Shown here: one piece after another, positions 37,122-45,278 of the stretch
How positions within the stretch are numbered: position 1 is the first letter of the stretch
Layout of the letters: each line of letters begins with the position of its first letter
NCBI GenBank assembly: GCA_031409515.1
Contig: JANNXJ010000029.1
Span: 62,001-126,000 of the forward strand
Length of the DNA stretch: 64,000 nt
Direction of reading: 5' to 3'
DNA from: SHZI01 sp031409515
GTDB taxonomy: Bacteria; Pseudomonadota; Gammaproteobacteria; Steroidobacterales; GCA-2729495
Notes under the pieces: model-generated
The model's input: only the letters and a program-made list of their open reading frames with translations
What the model was told of the DNA's origin: nothing
The model's database searches: none
Translations under genes and position numbers: made by a program

Positions 37122-37148
37122 GTAGGAGCGCCTACACGGCGCTCCTAC
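37122..37148. repeat. REP palindrome (GTAG family)
   Basis: GTAGGAGCGCC and GGCGCTCCTAC form a perfect 11-bp inverted repeat around TACAC, two fused half elements. A GC-rich stretch, AAGGCGCGCCTG, follows before the helicase start. Confidence 0.88.
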
Positions 37149-37181
37149 AAGGCGCGCCTGCAACGGCGCTATAGTCCGGGC

Positions 37182-40100
37182 ATGCCGCTCCCGGACTTTC
37201 ACCCCGCCGTCGCCGGCTGGTTCAGTGACCGCTTTGGCGAGCCGACGCCGGTGCAGGCTGGCGCCTGGCCCGCCATCATGGCCGGCAGGCACACCCTGCT
37301 GGCTGCGCCCACGGGTTCCGGCAAAACCCTGGCGGCTTTTCTGGCGGCCATCGACGCGCTGCTGAAGGAGGGCCTGGCCGGGCACGGCCTGCCGGATGAA
37401 ACCCGCGTCCTGTATGTCTCCCCGCTGAAGGCGCTGTCCAACGACATCCGCAAGAATCTGGTCGAACCGCTGGCGGGCATCCAGGAACGCCTGAACGTTT
37501 TCGACCAGGTCGAGATTCGCACGGCGGTGCGGACCGGCGACACGCCCCAGCTCGAGCGGGCCCGTATGCGGCGCACGCCGCCCCACATTCTGGTGACCAC
37601 GCCCGAGTCCCTCTTCATCCTGCTTACTTCCGCCTCGGGGCGGGCGATGCTCTCCACGGTACGCACCGTGATCGTCGATGAGCTGCACGCCGTGGCCGAC
37701 ACGAAGCGGGGTGCCCACCTGGCACTGTCCCTCGAGCGGCTGACCGCACTTTGTGTGCGGGAGCCCGTCCGCGTCGGCATCTCTGCGACCCAGAAGCCCA
37801 TGGAGCGCATGGCCGAGTTCCTGGTGGGCAACCGGGCCGCCACGGCAGCCGGGGCCTGCGCCATCGTCGACGCCGGGTTCACCCGCCGCCGGGATCTGGC
37901 CCTCGAGCTAACCGCATCGCCGCTGGGGCCCGTCATGGCCAACGAGGTCTGGGCCGAAATCTACGACCGGCTCGCCGAGCTGGTGCGGGAGCATCGCACC
38001 ACGCTGATTTTCGTCAACACCCGCCGGCTCGCGGAACGCGCCGCCCGGCATCTTGCCGACCGGCTGGGGGAAGACGCGGTGACGGCCCATCACGGCAGTC
38101 TCGCCCGGGATCACCGCCTGGACGCGGAGGAGCGCCTGAAGGCGGGCAAACTGCAGGTCCTCGTGGCCACGGCGTCTCTCGAACTCGGCATCGATATCGG
38201 CGATGTGGATCTGGTCTGTCAGATCGCCTCGCCCAAGAGCATCGCCACGTTGCTGCAGCGGGTCGGCCGCTCGGGCCACGGCGTGGACCGGCTGCCCAAG
38301 GGCCGCCTGTTTCCGGTGTCCCGGGATGACCTCGTGGAGTGCGCGGCCCTGCTGGATGCGGTCCGCCGGGAGGAGCTGGACGCCATTCACCTGCAGGGTC
38401 CGGCGCTGGATGCCCTGGCCCAGCAGCTGGTGGCGGAGGTCGCGATGGGCGAGTGGACCTGCGACGACCTCTACGCCCTGGTCCGGCGGGCCTGGCCTTA
38501 CCGGGGACTTGCCCGGACAGAGTTTGATGCGGTCGTGCACACGCTGGCCGATGGCTACAACACGGCGCGGGGCCGGCGTGCTGCCCACCTGCACTACGAC
38601 GCGGTCAACCAGCGGCTGCGGGCCCGACCCGGCGCCCGGCTCACGGCCATCACCAACGGCGGCACCATCCCCGACCAGTTCGACTATGACGTGGTCCTGC
38701 TGCCGGAGAGCCTGCCGATCGGCTCCCTCAACGAGGACTTCGCCTTCGAGAGCCTGCCGGGGGACATCTTCCAGCTGGGCAACACCTCCTACCGGGTGCG
38801 GAAGGTGGAAACGGGGCGCGTGTATGTGGAAGACGCCCACGGCCAGCCGCCCAACATCCCCTTCTGGTTTGGCGAGTCGCCGGGCCGGACCGACGAGCTG
38901 TCCCTGGCCGTGTCCCGTCTGCGGGAAGAGATTGATCTGCGGCTCGCCGACGGGGAGGCCGCGGTGCGCAGCTGGCTCGAGAGCACGCTGGGACTGCCCG
39001 CCGCGGCCAGCGAGCAGCTCACGACCTACCTGGCCACGGCGCGGGCGGCGCTGGGTGTGCTCCCGACCCGGCGCACGCTGATCTTCGAGCGCTTCTTCGA
39101 TGAAGTGGGGGACACGCACCTCGTCATCCACTCACCACTGGGTTCGCGGCTGAACCGGGCCTGGGGTCTGGCGCTGCGGAAGCGCTTCTGCCGGCAGTTC
39201 AACTTTGAGCTGCAGGCCGCAGCCCTGGAGGACAGCATCGTGCTGTCCCTGGGGCCCACCCACAGCTTTCCCCTGGAGGAGATCCAGAGCTACCTGCGGG
39301 CAGAAACTGTGCGGGAGGTGCTCACCCAGGCCGTCCTCCAGGCCCCCATGTTTCCCACCCGCTGGCGCTGGGTGGCGACCACCGCACTGGCCATCCGCCG
39401 CTATCGCAACGGCCGCAAGGTGCCGCCCCAGTTCCAGCGCAGCGATTCGGACGATCTGCTCGCCCTCGTGTTTCCCGATCAGGTGGCCTGCGCGGAGAAC
39501 CTGGCCGGGGACCGGGAGGTGCCGGACCACCCCCTGGTCCAGCAGGCGCTCCACGACTGCCTGCATGAACTCATGGATGTGGACGGACTGGAAGCGCTGC
39601 TCAAAGACGTCAGCCTGGGCCACGTGGAGATCCTGACCCGGGAGCTCACCACGCCGTCGCCCCTGGCCCAGGAGATCATCAGCGCCCGGCCCTTTGCCTT
39701 CCTGGATGACGCGCCGGCGGAAGAACGCCGCACCCGGGCTATCCGGACGCGGAATCTGCTGGATCCGGAGGAGGCCGCCACCATCGGGCGGCTCGACCCC
39801 GAGGCCATCCGCCAGGTGTGCCTGGAAGCCTGGCCCGAAGCCCGGACGCCGGACGAGCTCCACGATGGCCTGACCCTCGCGGGTTTCCTGACGGTCCCGG
39901 AGCTGCGGCCCGGGGACCGGCTGCCCTGGTCGGCCCTGCTGGCAACCCTGTGCGCCGACCGGCGGGCGACCGTCGTCGCCGTGCCAGGGGGGCAACCCCT
40001 GTGGGTCAGTGCGGAGCGCATTGCCCAGTTGCAACTCGTCTGCCCGAACCTCAGCGCCGAGCCACCGATAGCCGCCGCCCACGGGGGCCAGCGGAGTGTT

Positions 40101-41513
40101 GCCGGGACCCGGGAACAGGCCCTGAGGGACCTGCTCCGCAGCCGGCTGGAGACGCTGGGTCCGGTTACGGCGGGCACCCTGGCAGCGCCCCTGGGGATCG
40201 CCGTGGCGGAGGCAGAGATTGCCCTCGTGGCCCTGGAGGTGGAAGGGCAGGCAATGCGCGGGCGCTTCTCCACCCCGTCGACGGGGGAGGAGTGGTGTGA
40301 CCGCCGCCTGCTGGCCCGCATTCACCGGTACACCCTGAAAACCCTGCGCCGCGGGGTCGAGCCCGTAAGCCCTGCAGCCTACATGCGCTTTCTCTTTCGC
40401 TGGCATCAGGTTGGCGGGGAGTCGGTGCAGAAGCCTGCAGGCTTGAGTGCAGCACTTGGTCGCCTCATCGCGTTCCCGCTGCCGGCTGCTGCCTGGGAAG
40501 GCAACGTATTGCCCGCCCGGGATCCGGACTTTGGGCCCGCGGCGCTGGACCAGGTGCTGGCCGGCGGCGAGTTTCTCTGGCTGCGCCCGTCTGCAGAGGG
40601 CGCCGGTCGCCACCGACTCGGGCCCATGCGGACGACGCCGATCCTGTTCCTCGAGCGGCAGCATCTGGAGGTGTGGCAGTCGCTGCTGCCCACCGTCACG
40701 ACCTCAACGGCGGTGAAGCGCTCGGCGGCAGCCGCGCAGGTGCACGACCTCCTGCGGACCCATGGCGCCGTGTTCTTTGTGGATCTCCTGCGCCTTGGAG
40801 GCCTGGAGCGCAACGCGGCGGAGGCGGGGCTCCGGGAACTGATCGCCGCGGGACTCGTCAACGGTGACGGCTATGCCGGGTTGCGCACGCTGCTGCTGCC
40901 GGCGGCCCGGCGGCGCGCCCCGGAATGGCGGCGCCAGGGGCACGAAAATCTCCCCGGCCGCTGGTCCCTGGTGATGCCGCAACTGGCCCCGTTACCCGGG
41001 GCGGGGGACGACCCGAAGCGGCGCCGGGCCGCCGTCGAGCACGTGGCGCTGGTGCTCCTCGAGCGCTACGGCGTGGTGTTTCGCTCCGTGCTGCAGCGGG
41101 AGGCCCGGTTTCTGCCGCCCTGGCGGGAGCTGGCCCAGGCCTGGCGGCGCCTGGAGGCCCGGGGCAAGATCCGGGGCGGCCGCTTCGTGGCGAGCTTCGG
41201 TGGCGAGCAGTTCGCCCTGCCTGAGGCGATTGACTATCTGCGGGGGGTTCGCCACGCCGGCAACCAGGATGTGGAGGTCGTGGTGTCGGCCGCCGATCCC
41301 CTGAACCTGAGCGGCATCGTCACTCCCGGGGACAAGGTGCCGGCACTGCTCCGGAATCGGTTGCACTACCGCAACGGGATTCCCGTCGGCGCCTGGCTGC
41401 GGGGCGACTATGTGCACCTTGTAGGAGCGCCGACCGGCGCGATCCCGGAGGAAATGGGGACAGAAATGGGGACATGCCTCATTTCGGTTCCCAGTTCACG
41501 AACTTCCAGTTAA
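37182..41513 (+). CDS. lhr: Lhr-type DEAD/DEAH-box ATP-dependent helicase (long form)
   Basis: 1443 residues. Superfamily-2 motifs: Walker A APTGSGKTL (about 42-50), DELHA (166-170), SATQKP, and ARTxxLELGIDIGDVDLVCQ with QRVGRSGHG. Downstream are the winged-helix/beta-barrel Lhr domains and the large Lhr-CTD seen only in long Lhr proteins (more than 1400 residues). Lhr unwinds DNA or RNA-DNA hybrids and takes part in mitomycin-type damage repair. After WLRGDYVHL the last 37 or so residues come from a GTAG-type REP (VGAPTGAIP) and then from half of a GGGGAC-type palindrome. The native stop has probably been lost. Confidence 0.94.
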   Translation: MPLPDFHPAVAGWFSDRFGEPTPVQAGAWPAIMAGRHTLLAAPTGSGKTLAAFLAAIDALLKEGLAGHGLPDETRVLYVSPLKALSNDIRKNLVEPLAGIQERLNVFDQVEIRTAVRTGDTPQLERARMRRTPPHILVTTPESLFILLTSASGRAMLSTVRTVIVDELHAVADTKRGAHLALSLERLTALCVREPVRVGISATQKPMERMAEFLVGNRAATAAGACAIVDAGFTRRRDLALELTASPLGPVMANEVWAEIYDRLAELVREHRTTLIFVNTRRLAERAARHLADRLGEDAVTAHHGSLARDHRLDAEERLKAGKLQVLVATASLELGIDIGDVDLVCQIASPKSIATLLQRVGRSGHGVDRLPKGRLFPVSRDDLVECAALLDAVRREELDAIHLQGPALDALAQQLVAEVAMGEWTCDDLYALVRRAWPYRGLARTEFDAVVHTLADGYNTARGRRAAHLHYDAVNQRLRARPGARLTAITNGGTIPDQFDYDVVLLPESLPIGSLNEDFAFESLPGDIFQLGNTSYRVRKVETGRVYVEDAHGQPPNIPFWFGESPGRTDELSLAVSRLREEIDLRLADGEAAVRSWLESTLGLPAAASEQLTTYLATARAALGVLPTRRTLIFERFFDEVGDTHLVIHSPLGSRLNRAWGLALRKRFCRQFNFELQAAALEDSIVLSLGPTHSFPLEEIQSYLRAETVREVLTQAVLQAPMFPTRWRWVATTALAIRRYRNGRKVPPQFQRSDSDDLLALVFPDQVACAENLAGDREVPDHPLVQQALHDCLHELMDVDGLEALLKDVSLGHVEILTRELTTPSPLAQEIISARPFAFLDDAPAEERRTRAIRTRNLLDPEEAATIGRLDPEAIRQVCLEAWPEARTPDELHDGLTLAGFLTVPELRPGDRLPWSALLATLCADRRATVVAVPGGQPLWVSAERIAQLQLVCPNLSAEPPIAAAHGGQRSVAGTREQALRDLLRSRLETLGPVTAGTLAAPLGIAVAEAEIALVALEVEGQAMRGRFSTPSTGEEWCDRRLLARIHRYTLKTLRRGVEPVSPAAYMRFLFRWHQVGGESVQKPAGLSAALGRLIAFPLPAAAWEGNVLPARDPDFGPAALDQVLAGGEFLWLRPSAEGAGRHRLGPMRTTPILFLERQHLEVWQSLLPTVTTSTAVKRSAAAAQVHDLLRTHGAVFFVDLLRLGGLERNAAEAGLRELIAAGLVNGDGYAGLRTLLLPAARRRAPEWRRQGHENLPGRWSLVMPQLAPLPGAGDDPKRRRAAVEHVALVLLERYGVVFRSVLQREARFLPPWRELAQAWRRLEARGKIRGGRFVASFGGEQFALPEAIDYLRGVRHAGNQDVEVVVSAADPLNLSGIVTPGDKVPALLRNRLHYRNGIPVGAWLRGDYVHLVGAPTGAIPEEMGTEMGTCLISVPSSRTSS
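41421..41446 (+). repeat. REP element (GTAG family) at the end of lhr
   Basis: GTAGGAGCGCCGACCGGCGCGATCC variant, read in frame as VGAPTGAIP within the helicase C-terminus. Confidence 0.9.
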
Positions 41514-41543
41514 CGTCCCCGAAATGAGGCATGTCCCCATTTT
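41452..41543. repeat. GGGGAC-type palindromic repeat, copy 2
   Basis: Two 23-bp arms at 41464-41486 and 41520-41542 are exact reverse complements (AAATGGGGACATG… and …CATGTCCCCATTT) around a 33-bp loop. An extra AAATGGGGACAG precedes the first arm. The lhr stop codon lies in the loop. Confidence 0.9.
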
Positions 41544-42335
41544 CTACCAGGGAATCTTGGTGCCCTTGTAGTCGAAGAACGCGCCGGACTTGTCCGGCGT
41601 GTAGCTCTCGATGACCACAATCACCTTCTCCGCTGACTCCTGGGCGGTAATCATGGGAATCGGCAGTTTCTTGGAGAAGCCCGTATCGACGATGCCCGGA
41701 TTGATCAGGCCGAAGATGAGTGCCTTGCGCGCCGGGTCCGGATCCCGCTTTACTTCCTTCGAGAGCGTGCGCATCGCCATGTTCAGTGCGGCCTTGCTGC
41801 TGCGGTAGAAGACCTGGCCCGGGAAGGTCATCTCTATCGAGCCAACAGCGCTGGAGATGTTCATGATCTTCTTTTGCTGGCTGGCCGCCACGTTGTCCAT
41901 GAAGGCCTCGACCATGCGCATCGGGCCTTCCCAGTTCACCGCCATGATGTCGTCAAAGGTGTCGAAATCGTAGGTGCCGTACTTCTGGGCGTCGATGTCT
42001 CCCAGGATGCCGGCATTGTTGATCAGCACATCGATGGGCTGTCCCTTGTACCGCGCGGCCAGGGCTTTCACGCTCCGGTCGCTGGTGACATCGAGCTTCT
42101 CGATCCGGACATTGGGGCTCTCCGCGGCCAGTTTCTTCAGGTCCGCCGCATCCCGGGGGGAGCGGGCGGTGGCAATGACCGTCCAGCCCTTCCCGGCGTA
42201 CTGCCGGGCCAGTTCATAGCCGATACCCCGGTTGGCACCGGTGATCAGGACGGTGGAGGGACCCTCCGATGCGATGGCTGGCGCCAGGGCAAGGACAGAC
42301 AGAAGAATAACGGCCAAGCCGGAGTACCAGCGCAT
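41544..42335 (-). CDS. Exported short-chain dehydrogenase/reductase
   Basis: 263 residues from the ATG at 42335 behind GGAAAGG. It starts with a Sec signal (MRWYSGLAVILLSVLALAP, AIAS). The SDR core then begins at once: TGANRGIGYELA, the structural NNAG (INNAGILGD), catalytic Ser in NISSAVGS, and YxxxK in YRSSKAAL. It looks fully catalytic, but the signal would place an NAD(P)-dependent enzyme outside the cytoplasm, unless it is Tat-like or retained. It is single, convergent with lhr. Confidence 0.85.
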   Translation of the reverse strand: MRWYSGLAVILLSVLALAPAIASEGPSTVLITGANRGIGYELARQYAGKGWTVIATARSPRDAADLKKLAAESPNVRIEKLDVTSDRSVKALAARYKGQPIDVLINNAGILGDIDAQKYGTYDFDTFDDIMAVNWEGPMRMVEAFMDNVAASQQKKIMNISSAVGSIEMTFPGQVFYRSSKAALNMAMRTLSKEVKRDPDPARKALIFGLINPGIVDTGFSKKLPIPMITAQESAEKVIVVIESYTPDKSGAFFDYKGTKIPW

Positions 42336-42439
42336 GAAAAACCTTTCCAAAACAGCCCTGTGAGCCGTAGGCTAGCAGGCTGCAATCAACGAGGCCATGC
42401 TTCGCCAGAGGTGGCCGTTCAGTTTCAGGAGTTCACGCC
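42336..42439. other. Intergenic region between two divergent genes
   Basis: 104 bp carrying the promoters of the exported SDR and the FAD oxidase genes. No terminator, palindrome or clear -35/-10 pair stands out. Confidence 0.4.
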
Positions 42440-44020
42440 ATGTCTGCCAGTCTCATGCCCGCCAGCAACCTGCTGGCCGATCTCACCCGCATCGTCGGCA
42501 CCGTCCATGTGCTCACCAGCGACGTGGATCGGGAGTTCTACGCGATGGACGTCTATAACCAGCTCAAGTTGCCGCTGGCCGTCATCCAGCCCGGGACTGT
42601 CGGGGAGCTGCAGCAGGTGGTGCGCACGGCGACGAGTCAGGGCGTGGCCGTGGTCCCCCGGGGTGGCGGGGCGTCCTACACCGACGGCTATCTGCCGACG
42701 GTGAGCAATTCCATTTTGCTCGACACCTCGCGCCTGAATCGCGTGGTCGAACTCAACGAGGGCGATATGTACGTCACCGTCGAGCCCGGCATCACCTGGA
42801 ACGACCTGTGGCAGACGCTGAAAGCCAAAGGCCTCCGGACAACGTTCTGGGGTCCCTTCTCCGGCATCAAGGCGACGGTTGGCGGCTCCATGTCCCAGAA
42901 CAGCGCGAGCCTGGGCTCCGGCAACTACGGTGTCTCTGCCGACGCGGTCCTGGCCTTTGAAGTGGTGCTGGCGAGTGGCGAGATCCTGAAGACGGGTTCC
43001 CGTGCAGCGGCGAACGGCGCGCCGTTCTTCCGCTGGTACGGACCGGACCTGACCGGCCTGTTCACTGGCGATGCGGGCGCCCTGGGCGTGAAGGCGCGCA
43101 TCACGCTCCGGCTCATCAAGACCGTGCCGTTCTTCGGTGCGGCGTCCTTCGGTTTCGACGACTTCGACGCCATGTCCCGGGGCATGGCCGCAGCCGCCCG
43201 GGAAGGCGTAGTGGCCGATAACTTCGGCCTCGACCCCAAACTGCAGCAGGGCCAGCTCAGCAGTACGGATGCCAGCGATGCCATTGGCGCCGCCTGGGCC
43301 GTGGCGAAGACCGCACGCAATCCCATTGAGGCGGGCTGGCGACTGCTGAAAATGGCGGCGGCGGGCAAGCGCTTCCTGGCCGGCCACAACTACTCCGCCC
43401 ACTACACCGTAGAGGGTGTGTGCCAGGCAGAGGTGAACGCCAAGCTCGCCCTGCTGCGCGGGGCGATGGAGGGCATTGGCACGGAAACAGCGAATACGAT
43501 TCCGACGGTGATCCGGGCCATGCCCTTCATTCCGCTCTACCCGATCCTTGGGCCAAAGGGTGAGCGCTGGGTGCCCCAGCACGGGCTGATGCCCTTCTCG
43601 AAAATGGCCGAGTTCCACCAGAAACTGCAGAAGCTCTACACCGACAATGCCGAGCGCATGCGCAAGGCGAAGGTGGACAAGGGCACGATGTACATGACGA
43701 TCAACACCCACGTCTTCCTCTACGAGCCGGTGTTCTACTGGGAAGACAGCCGGACGAATTTCCACAAGCGCTTCCTGCCCAAGGAGTACCTGGACATTCT
43801 TCCCGAGTATCCGGAGAACCCGGAGGGGAGGGCCCTGGTCCGCGAGCTGCGCCAGAAAATCAACGAGATCTTCGCCTCGGTGGGCGCCGTGCACATGCAG
43901 GTGGGCAAGAGCTATCCCTACATGCAGGGGCGGGATACGGAAGCAGCCCGCGTGCTGCGCGACCTGAAGAAGAGCGTCGACCCGCAGAACCTGATGAACC
44001 CCGGGGCGCTGGGTCTGTAG
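42440..44020 (+). CDS. FAD-binding oxidoreductase (VAO/GlcD-like)
   Basis: 526 residues. The PCMH-type FAD domain (residues 30-220) shows VVPRGGGASYTDGY and TVEPGITWNDLW, then GSMSQNSASLGSGNYG and GDAGALGVKARITLRL. The C-terminal half resembles the substrate domain of glycolate oxidase/vanillyl-alcohol-oxidase relatives. The flavin is likely bound without a covalent link: no obvious His or Cys attachment is seen in the loop. The substrate (a 2-hydroxy acid or phenol) is open. No signal peptide. The stop TAG belongs to a REP element. Confidence 0.85.
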   Translation: MSASLMPASNLLADLTRIVGTVHVLTSDVDREFYAMDVYNQLKLPLAVIQPGTVGELQQVVRTATSQGVAVVPRGGGASYTDGYLPTVSNSILLDTSRLNRVVELNEGDMYVTVEPGITWNDLWQTLKAKGLRTTFWGPFSGIKATVGGSMSQNSASLGSGNYGVSADAVLAFEVVLASGEILKTGSRAAANGAPFFRWYGPDLTGLFTGDAGALGVKARITLRLIKTVPFFGAASFGFDDFDAMSRGMAAAAREGVVADNFGLDPKLQQGQLSSTDASDAIGAAWAVAKTARNPIEAGWRLLKMAAAGKRFLAGHNYSAHYTVEGVCQAEVNAKLALLRGAMEGIGTETANTIPTVIRAMPFIPLYPILGPKGERWVPQHGLMPFSKMAEFHQKLQKLYTDNAERMRKAKVDKGTMYMTINTHVFLYEPVFYWEDSRTNFHKRFLPKEYLDILPEYPENPEGRALVRELRQKINEIFASVGAVHMQVGKSYPYMQGRDTEAARVLRDLKKSVDPQNLMNPGALGL

Positions 44021-44083
44021 GAGCGCCTTTAGGCGCGACTGCCACGAGACCCGTCCGCGGGATCGCGGCTAGAGCTGCTCCCG
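44017..44083. repeat. REP pair (GTAG family) between convergent genes
   Basis: A plus copy at 44017-44038 ends the FAD oxidase gene. A degenerate reverse copy at 44061-44083 (GATCGCGGCTAGAGCTGCTCC) contains the stop of the PagL-like gene on the minus strand. Confidence 0.8.
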
Positions 44084-44629
44084 CATTGTGGGTCCGCGGA
44101 AGGTCGCCCTGCGCAGCAGCATGTCCTGCCCCAGATTTGGCTGCTTCAGCCCGGCATTGCTGAAGTGCCGCCACTCCAGGGACCAGCGCTCGCCGAGGCG
44201 CAGTCCCGCGGACAGTGAAAAGGTGAGTGGTGAGGACACGAAGGCATTCGTGTCGGTGTTCGCCCCGATGCCGAAGCCCAGCAGCGGTTTAAGCGTCGCG
44301 TCCGGGCGGAACGCAAAGCGCCGCTGGACGCTCAGGTAGCCGTAGCTGTCCACGGACCGGGTGGCCGTCCAGGCCTGAGTCACACACACGGGTCCCGCGC
44401 TGCCAGCAGTGCAGGTGTCCTGCAGGACGCGGCCGTTGACCTGCTGTGCCGAGACGTAGCCGACCGCTGTTTCCCAGCGCGTGGTTGAGCGGGAGATCTC
44501 CAGAGCAGTGCCGTCCGACCGCGTCGGGCCGGCGGCGAGTTGCCAGGTGGCGGCCGGGGTGGGTTGGGGACATAAGGGGTCGCGGCGCGGGTGCCGCATT
44601 AGCGCCGTTGCAGGTGCGCCCGGAGCCAC
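44069..44629 (-). CDS. PagL-like lipid A 3-O-deacylase, without signal peptide (probably decaying)
   Basis: The last 150 residues resemble the outer-membrane enzyme PagL: an eight-strand barrel pattern and the catalytic His/Ser in RHFSNAGLKQPN. The acidic partner of the triad, usually Glu about 10 residues later, is not clear. PagL needs a Sec signal; here the first 25 residues (MAPGAPATALMRHPRRDP) are not one and overlap the 3' end of the doc gene. At the other end, residues after LRRATF are read from a REP, hiding the C-terminal Phe that outer-membrane barrels need. It probably arose by truncation when the toxin module moved in. Confidence 0.55.
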   Translation of the reverse strand: MAPGAPATALMRHPRRDPLCPQPTPAATWQLAAGPTRSDGTALEISRSTTRWETAVGYVSAQQVNGRVLQDTCTAGSAGPVCVTQAWTATRSVDSYGYLSVQRRFAFRPDATLKPLLGFGIGANTDTNAFVSSPLTFSLSAGLRLGERWSLEWRHFSNAGLKQPNLGQDMLLRRATFRGPTMREQL

Positions 44630-44985
44630 GCCGCAAAGGCAGCTTCCTCAATCTCGCCGCTGGCGACGCCGAGCATGGCGAGGGTCGCCGCGGCCTGGGT
44701 CGCGACCAGACGATGGCCGTTCAGTGCCAGAAAAATGCCCACGGCCAGAAACGCGGCCCGCTTGTTGCCGTCCACGAAGGGATGGTTCTTGGCCAACCCC
44801 ACTCCGTAAGCAGCGGCCAGGTCCGCAAGATCCGGCTGGCCATAGACTTCCAGATGCTGGGGCCTCGCCAGGGCTGACTCGAGCAGCCCCTCGTCGCGCA
44901 GGCCCGCCGATCCGCCATGCTCAGAGAGACTTTCGTCGTGGAGCAGGCACAACGCCGGCTTGTCGATCCAGCGCCAGCTGCTCAT
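44599..44985 (-). CDS. Doc/Fic-type death-on-curing toxin
   Basis: 128 residues. The Fic motif is HPFVDGNKRAAFLAVGIFLALNG, residues about 68-90 (HxFx[D/N]GNKR). Doc lacks the second arginine of AMPylating Fic proteins. This protein has GNKRA as in Doc, which phosphorylates EF-Tu. The N-terminal ALCLLHDESLSEHGGSAGLRDEGLLESALARPQ is the usual Doc lead. The start overlaps the antitoxin gene by 4 bp (ATGA). Confidence 0.9.
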   Translation of the reverse strand: MSSWRWIDKPALCLLHDESLSEHGGSAGLRDEGLLESALARPQHLEVYGQPDLADLAAAYGVGLAKNHPFVDGNKRAAFLAVGIFLALNGHRLVATQAAATLAMLGVASGEIEEAAFAAWLRAHLQRR

Positions 44986-45206
44986 TTGGCGAGCTGGTGG
45001 AAGGTATCCCGGTACTCGTGCATAAACTCTCGCCCGGCCGCAATCTGCGCGTCGACGTCCGGGTCATAGGGAGTCAGGGTTATCCCGTTCGTGGCTGCAG
45101 TGACGAAGAGCGTATCGCCCTTCTCCACCTTGAGCTTTGCGAGCACTTCCTTGGGCAGGATCACGCCGACGGAATTGCCGATCTGGGTGAGCTTTAGGGT
45201 TGTCAT
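44982..45206 (-). CDS. AbrB/MazE-type antitoxin
   Basis: 74 residues. The AbrB swapped-hairpin beta-barrel is KLTQIGNSVGVILPKEVLAKLKVEKGDTLFV (residues 5-35). The C-terminal part (DPDVDAQIAAGREFMHEYRDTF) would wrap the toxin. It is the first gene of the module and probably represses it through the palindrome just upstream. Confidence 0.9.
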   Translation of the reverse strand: MTTLKLTQIGNSVGVILPKEVLAKLKVEKGDTLFVTAATNGITLTPYDPDVDAQIAAGREFMHEYRDTFHQLAK

Positions 45207-45222
45207 GTCAGCCCCTGAGAGT

Positions 45223-45243
45223 AGTTATAACAAAAGTTATACT
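45223..45243. promoter_or_regulatory. Operator/promoter palindrome of the AbrB-Doc module
   Basis: The inverted repeat TATAAC-AAAA-GTTATA (45226-45241, arms of 6 exact bases, longer if one mismatch is allowed) lies 20 bp upstream of the antitoxin start. On the minus strand it also contains TATAAC, a fair -10 box, so binding of the antitoxin would block the promoter. Confidence 0.65.
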
Positions 45244-45278
45244 AGCCAGCCCCGCCGGGCATTGCAAGCGGCCAGGTG

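Noticed and set aside
39132..40664. Open frame of 510 codons antisense to lhr
   Set aside because: No recognisable domain; high Gln/Arg/Gly content is a by-product of the opposite strand.
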